DNA of 64,000 nucleotides from Bugula neritina (GCA_964035545.1 OZ037767.1:16301498-16365497); one strand, 5' to 3'; counted from the stretch's first letter, positions 1 through 12,587 are shown. Notes: generated by a model from the sequence alone, not told the origin. Program-made: numbers and translations.

Positions 1-2654
1 CCTCCCTGCAAGGAATGGCAGATGTGAGGAAAACAGCACGCTGTCGACAGCACACACACAGCAGCCTCCAGAAATCTGCTGCTTTGTGTTTTTTAATATC
101 CAATACTGGGTGGCTTGAAGGAAAATATCATTGTCATATACACTGGCTGAATGCCGGAAAAGGAGAACATTTAGAGAGAAAAAGAACATGGTTTATTTGG
201 TGCTCAAAGCTACTAGCTTACTGCAACACTTCTCAGTAACCTCAATTAGTATATAACAAGCCAACTCACAAAAATTGACTTTAAAAAAAATTTTTTTAGC
301 TCATGCTTTTACAAAATAACTTGAATGTTCTAATTTAAGTGAAAAGCAGAAACAGCTGGATGATTTCCATCTCTAGGTAATGCTGTGCTAGTCAATGCAA
401 GAGAGAACATGTAGAGATAACATACTGTTGCAAAGTATCCGTGCTTTGTGGTGGAATTCTTGCAGGCAGATTCTCCTAAAACAGAAGGGAAATGAAGCTT
501 TGGTTCTGTGGACTTATCTGTTGAGATGAATCATGACGAAACTCAATCCAAACCTTGACTTACAATATAAACTGCATCAGCCTAACAAGCACATGCTTAT
601 ATTATACTTTTACAGACTAACATTAATCCTATATGAAAGAGTGTCTCAGGATAGCTGACAGTGTCAAGTGTGACAGGTGTGTCAAGTGTGACAGGTGTGT
701 CAAGTGTGGCAGGTGTGTCAAGTGTAACAGGTGTCCAAAGTGTGACAGGTGTCCAAAGTGTGACAAGGGTGGCAGGTGTGTCAAGTGTGTCAATTAATAC
801 AAGTGTGTCAAGTGTGTTAAATGTGACAGGTGTCTACAGTATGGCAAGTGTGTCAAGTGTGGCAGGTGTGGGGCAAGGGTGATAAGTGTGTAAACCGTGA
901 CATGTGTGCCACGTGTGGCAGGTGTGTCAGGGGTGGCAAGGGTGTCAAGCACAGCATGTGACATGTGAGTAAACTGTGTCAAATGCATCAGGTGTGGCAA
1001 GTGTTTCAAGTGTGGCAGGGGGTGGCAGATGCGGCGGTGACACAACAGCCTGTACCTTATCAGAGTAGACTGAGAACGCTGAATGTCGCCCAATGCTGAC
1101 TTTTGGTGAATGCTGCTCGGCATTAAGTGACGTCTGCTGCCCGGAGACTGCTTCTACCTGTTGACATCCATGTGAGGGAGAAACAAATCTCTCGAGAGGC
1201 GCAATACCCGTATTCGGCTCATCAGTATACATTTTAAAGTTGGAAGGTTTGAGGCTTGCGCTAACAGGTTCTTGATTATCAACATAAACCTGGAAGCTTG
1301 ATGGCTTTTGAAAGGCATCTGCAGGTTCTTGGAGTCCTTGGTCATCAACATAAACCTGGAAGTTTGATGGCTTTTGAATGGCAGCTGCAGGTTCTTGGAG
1401 TCCTTGGTCATCAACATAAACCTGGAAGTTTGATGACTTTGGAACGGCAGCAGCAGTTTGCTGCTCAACATCAGCCCTTGCCAAAGCAGATAACCTACAG
1501 AGAGTATAAAACAGCTGAGAGAAGGAGACGCAAAGCCTTCCGAGTTTACACACAAAGTTCAGTCAATCAACTCCAGTATTTGAGGAGTAAGACGATAACA
1601 CAGCCAGGGTGTCACACATTACTAGAATGTCAGACATTGCTAAGATGTCACAAATTGCTAATGTGTCACACATTGCTAGGGGGTCACACGTTGCTAGGGT
1701 GTCACACATTGCTAGGGTGTCATACATTGCTAGGGTGTTACATCCCGTTAGCCTGTGTCTAGTTCTCGGGAAGGACTCACCTAGTTGATGGTATTCTATC
1801 TATTTGAGAGTTCTGATTGGATGCACTGAATGTTTGGTTATACAAGTCGTTCATCAGCCTGTCACAGTCTTGAGTCATTCCAAAAGGTGACATCTACAGC
1901 ACACAAAACACAAAAGTAAAATCTGCAGCAAACAAGGTGTCAGCATTGTCTCAGCTTTTTAGCAGCATCAACTAACTACAAGGTTTGTCTAACTTGAACA
2001 TAGTGACAGCCAGGCTCTGCACCAATGTGCGGGGGGGGGGCTGAGCAAGCTCACCTTGATGAAGGACTTCTTGGCACAAGATGTGTCTGGTGTGCGGTGT
2101 CTCTTTGAGCTCCTTACAGACGACACAGACTTGGGATCAGGAGTTCTGCAACAGAAAACATGTGTGAAACCAGACGTGAGAGCAAACTGCGAAGAGAGTA
2201 ACTGAAGGCTGTTGACTAAACTTCCACGTACTTGTCATCCATCTGCTGAGAATGTGCTTCCTTGTTAGAGCCAGAGCAAGAGAGCTTGGTCTCAGTAGTG
2301 GATCCAGAGAGCTCAGGGCCAGTGGTGGATCTAGAGAGCTTAGGACCAGTGGTGGATCCAGATGGCCAGTGGTCAGTGGTGGATCTAGCGAGCCGGTGGT
2401 CAGTGGTGGATCCAGCGAGCCGGTGGTCAGTGGTGGATCCAGAGAGATCAGGGCTAGTGGTGAGTCCAGAGATCCTGTGGTCAGTGGTGGATCCAGAGAT
2501 CCTGTGGTCAGTGGTGAATCCAGAGAGCTCAGGGCCAGTGGTGGATCTAGATGGCTTATCACTATAGAATGCTGCCTGAGCTTTGGTTTCTTCCAGAATT
2601 TGTTTCACCGTTTCAGATCTCAGTTCTACCAACTCATCTCTAAAAGACTTCATA
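1..2654 (-). CDS. Partial second copy of the BUB1/BUBR1-like gene (middle exons only)
   Basis: This block closely matches 55838-58460 of the complete gene on the same strand. Exons with kept splice sites and phases lie at 2232-2654, 2055-2145, 1781-1893, 1056-1494, 426-475 and 1-4 (edge of the exon equivalent to 55653-55841). All are open. Exon 1056-1494 is 66 bp shorter than its partner (one 22-aa ABBA repeat fewer) and exon 2232-2654 is 81 bp longer (three 9-aa repeats more), so both length differences keep the frame. No N-terminal exons (KEN, TPR, GLEBS) follow upstream; only a fragment of the next exon is found, at 9537-9610. Kinase exons, if present, would lie left of the window. It could be a truncated gene, a pseudogene, or half of a tandem duplication. 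The coding state is seen; whether it is expressed is unknown. Confidence 0.75.
661..1025. repeat. Intronic minisatellite, GTGTCAAGTGTGACAG-type
   Basis: Short degenerate units built from GTGTCAAGTGTGACAG and GTGTCAAGTGTGGCAG fill most of the intron between exons 426-475 and 1056-1494 of the partial BUB1 copy. The partner intron (56490-56840) holds the same repeat in a different arrangement. Confidence 0.85.
1606..1742. repeat. Intronic minisatellite, TCACACATTGCTAGGGTG-type
   Basis: Roughly 18-bp units in the intron between exons 1056-1494 and 1781-1893. The partner array in the complete gene is at 57485-57600. Confidence 0.8.
2252..2570 (-). repeat. Coding 27-bp repeat (9-aa STT units) in partial BUB1 copy
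   Basis: On the minus strand this part of exon 2232-2654 encodes tandem nonapeptides such as SGSTTDHRI and SGSTTGPEL. The copy has three more units than the exon at 58085-58426. The units are rich in Ser/Thr, so they could be phosphorylated, but nothing here proves a function. Confidence 0.85.
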
Positions 2655-2689
2655 CTACAAATAAAACATATTATGACACAATTGGTACT

Positions 2690-3895
2690 CACTATATATA
2701 ATATATAGCAATAATTTTACACAAGTCAAAATACCAGCCTAATTTCAAATGAAAATAGTAGAATTGTGAGGAGTTTATTATGAAATAAGATTTCTTAGAG
2801 TTATCATCCCTTGATTTAGACACCAAAAATAAACTATTCCAGAAGGTTTTAGAAGATTGTTAAAATACAGTTTTTCACTTTAACATGCTAGTCAAGACAT
2901 GATATTATTTAGACGCTGTTAGATGACGTGTTACCATGCAACATTAAACCATGAGCTTCCCTATCTAAACTATGTAACTTATAAAAATGTAACTATAAGT
3001 ATTTATCTATAAGCTTTGATTATAAAGCCTTTGGGAAAAATTTATAGTGAAATATTAATGATTAAATTTTTCTATGAAATGTTTTTCCTCGTAAAGGAAG
3101 CCTAAAGTACTCACCTGACAGTTAATTGAATTGTTATATTTTTTTAGTTGTTTGTAAATTATTTAATAGCAAAAAATATAGACAGATATATCCTGGATAG
3201 CTGATTCTAAAGAATTTAAGCTAATCAGAATTGGTGACTGAATTTCCTTTGAATTTCTATACATTACTTATTTAATAGTTTCAAATTACAAATCCTCAGG
3301 GAATTAGGAGTTGTGCCCTATTGAATTTTCATGGTGTCGCTATCTATTTTGTAAACATTAATGATTTATGTACCATGAATTGGCTTTCCAAGAATTATCT
3401 AACTATTTGCTTTTCAGGATGTGGTGGTTGTATTTGTTTTTTAAATGATATTATTCATAAGTACATAGGAAATTCTAATACAACTTTCAGTAAATTGAAC
3501 AAAGCATTGAGTGAAACATGGGAATTTCTCAAAAGCTTGTTTCATAGCTATGATTGTATATCATTCTTGACCTGTTTCATTGAAATTATCAAAAGCTTAA
3601 GAGTGATAGCCAGGTTTTCAAAGTAAATATACTACAAGTTAGGGGGAGGGTTTCAAAGAGCTATTAAACTGACAAAGTTTCAATGAAAATAAGCTAATTT
3701 AAAAACTGGCTGACTTAAAAACAATAATTGATATTAAAACTTTAATAATTTTCAAAATGTTGAATCATTTTTGCGAGAGAGGCATTGATCTAAATTATGA
3801 AGAACTTTTATAAAATATTTGGTTTAAGTGTATAGCTTTTTTATAAAACAAGTGTCTAATTGTCTTTATAAGTTGCTTTTGAGTTTGATCAGCTG
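2690..3895. other. No gene recognised
   Basis: AT-rich sequence after the similarity to the other BUB1 copy ends (near 2690 versus 58461). A 101-codon open frame at 3321-3626 has no recognisable domain and low coding appearance. The 5' exon of the INSM-like gene may lie here, but no SNAG-type start peptide was found. Confidence 0.5.
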
Positions 3896-3898
3896 TAA

Positions 3899-6800
3899 TT
3901 GCTAAACTTTTTAATTGTAAAATATATCTATATAAATCTACATAATTATTACTTTCACAACATTGCAATTGAAGACTATGCACAAACACGCTGTTTATTT
4001 GACTGGCAGCAAAATTATCTTGATTTTATTATTCACCGACAGCGTGGATACGACTTGTTCAAATCGGGCTTCTCGAATCCAGCCTCTGTTCTTTACCACA
4101 ACTCATCACCTTTACATCGGCCTCAACACCAGGCTCCACAACCCTCACTAACTTCTAGTCTGTTAACTCCACCACTGAGTGAACGTAGCAGCAGCAGTGT
4201 AGGTGAGTGATAGGGTAGACAACTCCAGTTCTCATTTGACAATAACATTCGAAAATAATTAATGACTCCTATAATAAATTGATTAGCATAACATTGTATA
4301 TAGTTGAAAATAGTTTTCAACAACCAGGTTTTAACTTTTGAGCTTTTAGGTATAAATAATGAAGAAAGCAATCAAATAAAAAGACTAAATTATTTGAATT
4401 TATAGAAGTTACTCTCTCTTTACTGGGAAAATCTTTTGGTAGAAATACAAGCTATGCTAGATGCATATTAAATACTATTACATATTATATCTATCTAACC
4501 CTGAGTTTAGAAAACTTTTGGACTGCTTCTGAATTTTTGTAGGCACGATAAAATATTATTTTTTGTGATTGCAGTTATATATATTATGATTGTTTACAGA
4601 GTCCTCAAATGAAGGAGTTTCTTCCCCTACATCAACCAAGTCGGCCATCTTGGATTTAAGAAAATCTACTGCTAAAGAAACATCATTGAAACGAAAAACA
4701 CCAAACAAAGGTAATCCTAAACTTAAATGTCTATTTTGTTAGGTTTGCTGAGTATATGCAACGTCATAAATAATATTATTTTGATCTAGTATCTGTTATT
4801 TTATTTGAAATTTTTAGTCAAAATTATGCCTTCAACATCTTTACATAACACACGTTACATTCGTAAGCATATTTAAGCATATTTAAGCATAAATACAAGC
4901 ATATATAAGCAAGTATGTGTAAACATGCTTAAACATCCTTAAACATGCATAAGTGTGTATAAGCACATGTATGCACATTTCAGCATGATTAAATAAAGAC
5001 ATCATAATTTCAGAAGTTGCTAATCCACCAAAGAAAAAGCGAGAAAACTCAAAGCAGAACTTGAAGCAAACTCGCAAGCTGAGCGTTACTGAGCAGTCAC
5101 CTATATCTGGCATTCTGATTCGAAGAGTCACTAAGTCCCATAATTCTACACCAGATGTCAAATGTAGCTCAGAACTCTGTGGGGATATTGACTCTATGTA
5201 AGTGTTGCTAATTATTTGTTTCTATTTTACTTTCAGAAAAAAACTGTTGGAAACTCAAATTTTCCACTGACCAAAAAAGAATTATTGCTTATACAAAAAT
5301 TATCGTACAATTTCAACTTTTCTGTACTACATTTTGACTTTCAACATGAATTTTTTTAAGAACTAAATCGGATGCTGCTATTATTATATTATTGACCTAT
5401 TTTTGGAAAAAATAATATATTTAATTGCAAAAAGAAAAGAAATATTTGTTAGGGTTTTGTCTATTATATGTTATCTGCAGACATAATAATATAAATAAAT
5501 GAGTTGACTACAGCACAAATTTGCCATCTAAAATTTTGTAAGCTATACCTGCATTGGGCTGTTATTTTACCTGCATGCAGGTACAATGTGGTGATTATCA
5601 TTTTACCTGCTGCATATGGCTTAATGTTGGGCTATTTTTTACCAGCAGGTATAACAATGTCATAGACTATTATTCTACCTACAGGTATAACAATGTTGGG
5701 CTATTACTTTACCTGCAAGTATAACAATGTTGGGCTATTACTTTACCTGCAAGTATAACAATGTTGGGCTATTACTTTACCTGCAAGTATAACAATGTTG
5801 GGCTATTACTTTACCTGCAAGTATAACAATGTTGGGCTATTACTTTACCTGCAGGTATAACAATGTTGGGCTATTACTTTACCTGCAAGTATAACAATGT
5901 TGGGCTATTACTTTACCTGCAGGTATAACAATGTTGGGCTATTATTTAACTGCAAGTATAACAATGTTTAGGCTACCTATTATTTTACCTGCAGGTACAA
6001 TGTGGTGGACAAATCGGAAGAATCTCAGAGAAAGCTGATGAGCATCAAGAACGTAATTGGAGACTATATCTGTAGGCTGTGTGACACCAAGTATGCAAGT
6101 GTGTACGACCTGGCTGAACACAGATGTCCGAGCATCATCTACATAGAGTACAAGTGTCCTGAGTGCTCAAAAGGTTAGAGATCATGTAGTGTTAAGTTCA
6201 CCCACTATAAGCCCTTGTAGTGCAAGGGTTCGAATCCCAGTGGGGGCAAAAAATTTAATAAGTAAAAGTTTGATTAAACTAAAATGAACAAATTTTCCCA
6301 TGTAACAAATAAACTTTTATACTTTTTGTTGAATATTCAACTGAATTAAATAATGTAACACAGCTATAGACCTGGGTAAATGACATGTAAAATGCAGTAA
6401 ATAACAATAATTGGTAACAGGCAGCAAAAATTCTTATGCTGCTGCCAATGTTTAAAAGCTGTTTAACTTTTAGAAGTACAACTATAGTTAGTCATACCAT
6501 GTTATGATATATTGAATAAATAAATGTTTTTTCTTTCAAATTAACCGTAAACTATAAAAATAAGAATAGATAAATTTATAAAATACAAAGTATTGAAAAA
6601 GCATATTAAAAACTTATTTACTAAAGCTTTTGGCAACCAAAACTTTAGTAAGCTAATATATATATGACTATAAAGAGGTTTACTTTGTGGTAAGTAGAGA
6701 AATTCAAATTATGTCTACTATATTGTAATACATTTATATTATCTATATTATATTACAAATTATTCTATAATCAATATCTTTATATCATGTTATTTAAATA

Positions 6801-7003
6801 TTTTATCTGTTGACTTTAACTTTTCAGTGTTCAACTGCCCAGCAAACTTGGCATCCCACAGGCGTTGGCACAAACCTAAACCTGCAGCAGACTCTCAACA
6901 AAACACTTCAAAACACAGAGAGAAGACAACTACCAAACAAATAGTTATTGCAGCTCCGCAGCGGATACCAAACCCTGGAAGGATAACGTCTCATGATGAC
7001 TAA
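3899..7003 (+). CDS. INSM/Nerfin/EGL-46-like zinc-finger protein (5' end not found)
   Basis: Five exons are supported: one ending at 4202 (start uncertain, about 3975), then 4600-4710, 5014-5197, 5995-6173 and 6828-7003, all with GT-AG sites and matching phases. The fourth and fifth encode a C2H2 pair: a first finger around DYICRLCDTKY and a second reading YKCPECSK then VFNCPANLASHRRWHKP. CPANLASHRRWHKP is the signature of INSM1/INSM2, Drosophila Nerfin and worm EGL-46, neuronal and neuroendocrine transcription factors. A basic stretch (PPKKKRE) in exon 3 may be a nuclear localisation signal. The protein stops 43 residues after the second finger's HKP, so further fingers known in vertebrate INSM1 are missing. 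The N-terminal exon with the expected SNAG repressor peptide was not located. A poly(A) signal AATAAA is at 7290-7295. Confidence 0.8.
5570..5994. repeat. Minisatellite (about 34 bp) abutting a splice acceptor
   Basis: About ten units containing GGGCTATTACTTTACCTGCA followed by (A/G)GTATAACAATGTT. The array runs into the acceptor of the INSM-like exon at 5995, whose junction TTACCTGCAG/GTACAATG looks like one more unit. An early unit near 5575 reads GCAGGTACAATGTGGTGATT, matching the exon start almost exactly. Confidence 0.9.
6195..6250 (+). repeat. tRNA-like fragment with B box (possible SINE piece)
   Basis: GGGTTCGAATCCC at 6226-6238 matches a tRNA B box, flanked by pairing arms as in a T-loop half. 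No complete tRNA fold or anticodon arm is visible, so a SINE remnant is more likely than a tRNA gene. Confidence 0.4.
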
Positions 7004-9419
7004 TTTAAAATAATGTGTAAAATTCTTGTGAGACTTCCTTTGCTGAATTCTTTCATTCATAGTAAAATATTTTGAAGAACAAACCCCCCCATCCACTTTC
7101 TCACTTTGTGGTTACTTATTTATATTATTTATTAGAGACCTTTATAGCCAAAGGCTTTGTGCAATCCTATAAATATAAATATTGTCTTAGATTTTAGTGT
7201 TTTTATAGTATAATTATATTATATATTGTTTCCTTTCCATGATTTAATCTAAGTTATTTATGATGTTGTCTACCAATTGAATTCCGTCCAATAAATCTCT
7301 AATTGTCAAGTACATGTGTATACGCAACATGCTTCAAATGGAGTGGAACAAAAGTGAAGGATGAAAATCTCTACAGTATATATAAGTTACATAATTCTAC
7401 ATCTCCAGTACTAAAGCATTTAGACTAAGATGCAGCTAACTCAAACAAAAATTAGCTATTTCTGTGAGTTTCAGGGACTAAAGTATTAGAATTATCTTTC
7501 CAGAAAACTATAAGCCTAAAGTCTTTACTTTATAAATATAAAAATTTAGTGAAAATAATAATCTTCCAATTTTTGTTTTCACATATTTGAAAGTATTTGG
7601 AATTACTTTAGAATTTTAAAATTCTGACAATATCAACCGAATAAAAGTTTTCACTTTGTATTTGCTTAATAATGTTTAAAACATTGTCATGGCATTTCTT
7701 TCTTGTAGTTTTAAAATTTTCTACAGTTGCATTAGAAGTTACAAATTTTAGTTATAAGGATAATATAAAAACAGCATTTCCCTCTGCTTACAAAGCTTTA
7801 CAACTATAGCTAACACTTGCAGTGGAATTATTTCACAGATCAAAAGCCTGAAAAAGAATTTGTTGTTTATTTGCAGAAATGGAGAAATTAAATTCATTTT
7901 TCTGTTTAATGTACCATCTGAACATATTTGCTAAAAAAAACTCCGAGTTGGAAGAAAAATAGAACCATTTGCTTACTTGAAATTTTGAAAACTACATAAT
8001 ATAATATAAATATATATTATATAAAATATAGTACGATATAAATATAGTCAACTTGAGAAAATAGTTTATAGATATTTAAGCTAACAAGCTTTGCACTCCA
8101 TTAAGCTTTTCTTATAAAGCTCATAGATACTGCTTCAAGCTATGGAAACAGCCATGACTAGCTGAAAACTATAATATGCTGATTATAATTTCTATAAATA
8201 GAAAGATTAGATGTCCAGTTATTAGTAAGATCTGACTGCAGTGAAGCTAGCTAGGAATAATTATATTAATATTCTGCATGATACTTTATATACGGCATGA
8301 AAATACTAAGATGTTATAATGACAGTTATATTCTTTCTGTTTATTATTTCTATTATTTTGCTGATAAACTTAAAATTTTTATGAGAATTCTTTTCAAAAT
8401 GATTATTTATATTACCTTCATTTTTAAATTGAAGTTTTTCAGCTTGAAAATGCAAGTATAGAAGATTATTTACTGGTTCAAAACAATGTTCTTTATTTTA
8501 CTGATTATAATATACAAAGCGTTTATTATAATAGATTATAATTCGAGCAGTTTACTTACACTGTTACATTACATTAGCTTATAACATACTTTGAGAAGTT
8601 GCAATTTAGGATATTTTTAATGGTTTCGATTTTATTGAAATTATTCCAACTATATGGTGTGAAATGATAAAATTATTTTGATTAAACTAACACAAAAAAT
8701 CTATAAAACCTACATTTACCTTTTTTGTTGTAGAACTGCAGTAAAACTCTACTACTCCTGGACGTGGTGATTCATCACAATACTATGCAGCAACTATACC
8801 AATTGGAGCCCTCCCACAAATATCTCATTTTCTCTGCATCTTCTTGTTTTTTTATTGAATGTTATAGGAGTTATCTTTTCTCGAGGAATTGTTTTTACCT
8901 GGTAAGCATTGTTGCTAGCAAGAAATAATTTTATCATTCTACAAGATCTTTTAGTTTGAAATTGTAACTGATTAACAGTTTTGGTTTATTGTCAACTATA
9001 AGATTTTATGGCAGCTCAAATTCAAAGAGCTTTCGTGCACTATTTTATTACCTTTTTTTCTGAAGAAAACTCTGTTTATAAAAAAATATAGCGTATAAAA
9101 ATTTTAAAAAATTATTTTTTAATGGCTTCTACTAAAATTAAAATTAAAACAATATTTTTTTGGATTAAGGTATTAAAATTTGTTCAACTAAAACAAAAGA
9201 AAAATTGATGACGTGTATTAACTATTAAGCATTTGACTGGTTTTGTTGTAGAGTTACAGTAAAATTCTGGAGAGAATTCAAAAAAGCTACAGAAGTTAAA
9301 ATTCTAATGAATGAAGTTGGTATAGAAAGACCTAAAAAAGTGCCATCTTCTAGTACATCTGTGACAAGAAAGTGGGTTTGGTCTTCCCCCACAACAAAGT
9401 TTATTAGCTACAACAATAT
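7004..9419. other. 3' UTR and intergenic DNA, no gene recognised
   Basis: Contains AATAAA at 7290-7295 for the INSM-like gene. Two similar stretches (about 8715-8765 and 9237-9275) share a TTTGTTGTAG acceptor-like motif followed by a CAGTAAAA-type sequence. The second opens a 120-bp frame (9252-9371) with a donor-like end. It could be an exon of an unseen gene, but support is weak. Confidence 0.4.
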
Positions 9420-9611
9420 AAGTGTTTTACAAAACGCATTACTGCAACTGGATGTGTTCCTCTCAACTAATATACTATGATTGGACAAAGAGTAGCCTCA
9501 ACTCATAATGTTCAGACTGTAAGCATCACAACTCACTAAGTGTCCATCTCTGCACGAAGCTGTGAGCTGAGTTTCTCCTACACCGAGGTCAGGTGCTGGA
9601 CAGCCTCAAGT
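9420..9611 (-). pseudogene. Fragment of BUB1-like coiled-coil exon and its flank
   Basis: This stretch matches 59100-59306. It keeps the donor (GTGAGT, 9531-9536 on the minus strand) and 74 bp (9537-9610) of the 157-bp exon at 59234-59390, then breaks off. With the block at 1-2690 it shows that the duplicated BUB1 segment was once longer and is now split by about 6.7 kb carrying the INSM-like gene, where the intact gene has only about 0.64 kb. Confidence 0.8.
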
Positions 9612-11330
9612 GATGCTATTATGTTAACAAAATTCAATCTACATTTCTGTATTTTTATGTGTGAAATTATCATATTAATGGTGTAAATGTGTGATAGTTG
9701 AATTATACACAGAAGTTCAAAGTTTGCATCTTTTCTAACCATCAAACTGCCAAGTTTTATATGTTTTCAAGTTGAAATGTTTAAGTTTGCAAGTTATTTT
9801 TGGTACCTACCTATTTTGATACCTGAGCTATATTTTCTCTACATCTAAACTTGAAACTCTAACACATGCCAATATAAAAACAGCTCACAACATTTAGTAC
9901 CGAGTGATTTCAATTATAAGTTTTTAAAGGCATTTATATATTCTTTTGCTTATATAGTTAGAATTATCCTACTCTAGCCGCAGTTTAAGTAGTTCAAACA
10001 CTTTATCACCTACTTTATTTCCCTGGCAAAAAGTTTACGCTATTTTGGTATCAGCTTTTAGTAATATATAATCCGTGGAACTTTCAGCTAAACAAATTAG
10101 TCTAGTTAATCTTGCAAGCCAGAAGAAAGAAGGGGTAGCAATAATTCTGTATCCTAATTATTATGTAATAAGGTCCACTTTCAAAAGACTCACGCCCTTG
10201 AAAAGCTGTATAATTACTGACCAATCAGAGAGGATTAAAATTTGAGAAACTCAGAAAGCTAAAAGTCAAAGGCTGTAGTTAAAGACTTACATAATAGAGT
10301 AGCTGTCATCAGCTGGTGATTACAGTTTAGTTGTGGGTAATTTTTGTACTTGCATGTGAGCTGTATATCCAATGAAATGAGTTTAACTTATACTAAATTT
10401 GACCCAGTAAATTTGTTTTTAAAGTTTAGGTCGCTCTTACCATCAAAGAATAATGCACCAACTATTTTTAATTATAGCAAATGAATTCCTGCAAGACTTT
10501 ATTTTCTCAACCATCATTTTTAGCTTTGATTTGTCAGTTTTAATCTTTGGAAATGTGATTGTACAATTTTTACACCTATTTCAAACTTTCAAATTTTATT
10601 TGAGAGAAAATATGGTTATAAAATACTATTAATAAAAATATGTTATACACACCATAAAACATCCATTATATAGTTGGACTGGTCAAAGCATACTTCAATT
10701 CAAAAAAAATTTCTATTTCAATAATATAACATATACTATATACATATAAAGCATGGATTTTATGACCACCATTTTAGTTTTCTTGCATATTGTGGCTTCA
10801 TATATAACTATAAAACTTGAACTGTTATAAATGTTTTTGTTTGCTGCAAGAAGCATCAAATAAATCAAGTAATTTTCATGTTAATTATTTGCACTGCTTT
10901 ACTTCCTTTCTACCTTTCTATTAGTACAAATGGCAGAACCTTTAATAAATAGGATGTTTTATTTTACTCTCAATAGTTACTTTACTAATGGCAGTGGGAG
11001 ACAAAATTAGCCAACTAGAGTTATTATATAAATTACTAAAACATAATAGTTCATTATGGATTCAGCTGGCATCTTGAACTATTTCTCTAAAATGCTTGGA
11101 TAAGACTAATTGCACATTCAAACGTTCTTCATCACCACTTGGAGTTTGGTTTTATAAAATATTCTAAGTAGTTGGCCTAAGTTTACTTATTGACCAATCA
11201 CATGCATCCATTACTGCATTTGCTCAACCTGGTTACTTCTGAGATAGGGCTCTTCCCAGGAGATAGGGTTCTTCCCAGAGTTGTTGACCTAGTTTTATGT
11301 TGACCAATCAAATTCGAACACATTCCATTG
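9612..11330. other. Intergenic DNA with dispersed repeat 10130-10480
   Basis: No convincing ORF. The stretch 10130-10480 is a diverged direct copy of 16800-17130 (shared blocks include ATTATTATGTAATAA and GAGAAACTCAGAAAGCTAAA). A second shared stretch links about 9830-9960 with 12890-13050. Confidence 0.5.
10130..10480 (+). repeat. Direct repeat, copy 1
   Basis: Diverged partner of 16800-17130; both contain GAAACTCAGAAAGCTAAAA and TTACATAATAGAGTAGCTG. It may be an old segmental duplication of a gene 5' flank or an unclassified repeat. Confidence 0.75.
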
Positions 11331-11334
11331 TGAC

Positions 11335-11342
11335 TATAAATA
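11335..11342 (+). promoter_or_regulatory. TATA box of the small 3-exon gene
   Basis: TATAAATA lies 76 bp upstream of the ATG at 11418, with a CCAAT-type motif (GACCAATCAA) about 35 bp further upstream. Confidence 0.55.
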
Positions 11343-11417
11343 CAGCAGTGTGTTCTTTAAGGTTCAGTCTACAAATTATCTGTGTAATACATCTGAATCT
11401 GAACTCTATACTCCACA

Positions 11418-12399
11418 ATGAGCAGCAACAGCACATTTGGTGAGTGATTATGCATACAATACTTGTATTTTTCTAATTTATCAGGGAGCATTAAAGAGAA
11501 TATTCTATCTTGAAATTTTGGAACTAAATTATATCTGAGAGTAATTAAAAACATTTTCATCCTTATAGTTAAAAAATCTTTTTAATTGTTTTTCTATTTT
11601 TAAGATGTAACTATTAATAAATTTTATGCATGTAACTTTAGTTTAGCTTGCAGAGCCTTTAAAACTTATTCTATAATCTGATTCTAATCTACAAACTAGT
11701 AATACTGCAAATTGGTTGTATAATATCACAGCTAACTCTTTCATCACAGCTTATTTGTTTAAATTAAAAATACTTGCTTAGTACTAAATTGCAGTGCAAT
11801 ACAATAGTGTAATACATAGTGGAGTACAAAATGTGATGTATAAAATTGCATAACCTTATATTTTAATTTTAGACATTAAAAAACTCCCTCCAAAGAAGAG
11901 ATACACATTAGTATGGAGAAATTTTAACATTCCTCCACCTGCACACATAGCAAGACAATATGTTGAGATAACCCAACCAGAACCATACTATGATTATAAT
12001 GAGTAAGTTCTGCTTTACTGCTGAGTCTTTCTGTTGCAACCAAAATTCTTAGTCAAACTGCTCTCTGATTACCAGATAAACTTTCTCCATACTGATATTT
12101 TTAGTCTAGATCTGTCAGGTATGTGTTTGCAAGGCTTAAATTAACAATAAAGGCATATATTTAGATATAGAAATATTCCATGCAATCAGTAGTTCTATTA
12201 GATGATGGTGTAATTCTAAACTTTGACTGACACAAGAGAAACTGTTATTAATCTTCATATAATAATATCTGAATAACTATTATTTTATTATACTTTTAGA
12301 AAGATGACAAGTTACCTCCAAGATGGTAGACTACATACATATTATGTAATAAACTCTGATACTCAGGTGAAAAGGAGAGCTGAATCTGCCACATGCTGA
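11418..12399 (+). CDS. Small 3-exon gene, 83-aa basic protein, not recognised
   Basis: Exons 11418-11439, 11873-12002 and 12300-12399 have consensus donors (GTGAGT, GTAAGT) and acceptors (TTTTAG) and add up to 252 nt, exactly 83 codons plus TGA, with phases 1 and 2 matching. The protein begins MSSNSTFDIKKLPPKKRYTL, has a proline-rich middle (NIPPPAHIARQYVEI) and a Tyr-rich acidic segment (PEPYYDYNE), and ends with a basic KRR stretch. A TATA box is upstream and AATAAA at 12588-12593 is 190 nt downstream. I know no family match. There is no signal peptide or membrane segment. The gene structure is well supported by phase; the function is open. Confidence 0.6.
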
Positions 12400-12587
12400 T
12401 GAATTGAATTACTCGGTTTTCTGTATTTTATTAACTGATCTAAACAAGTTTCCTCAAGTGTAAAGTTAGCTGAAATGTCAAACAAGCATGTCAACATGAT
12501 ATTTCTATTTATATAACTATATAATTATAAAATAATGTATATAAATATAAAATGTACTATATTTTACTTTATTGTATTATTTGAACT

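Noticed and set aside
661-882. 73-codon frame of SSVTGV repeats
   Set aside because: Starts at GTG within an intronic minisatellite; the opposite strand carries the real exons.
2252-2701. Plus-strand frames of SGGSREL and VVDPE repeats
   Set aside because: Shadow of the 27-bp coding repeat; the minus-strand frame has matching splice phases in both BUB1 copies.
4880-4985. TAAGCATA(T)-type short repeats in an INSM-like intron
   Set aside because: Degenerate simple sequence, not a clear array; the open frame on the minus strand there is a by-product.
6195-6250. Possible tRNA gene
   Set aside because: Only a B box and T-arm-like half are visible; there is no anticodon or acceptor stem, so it was kept as a repeat fragment.
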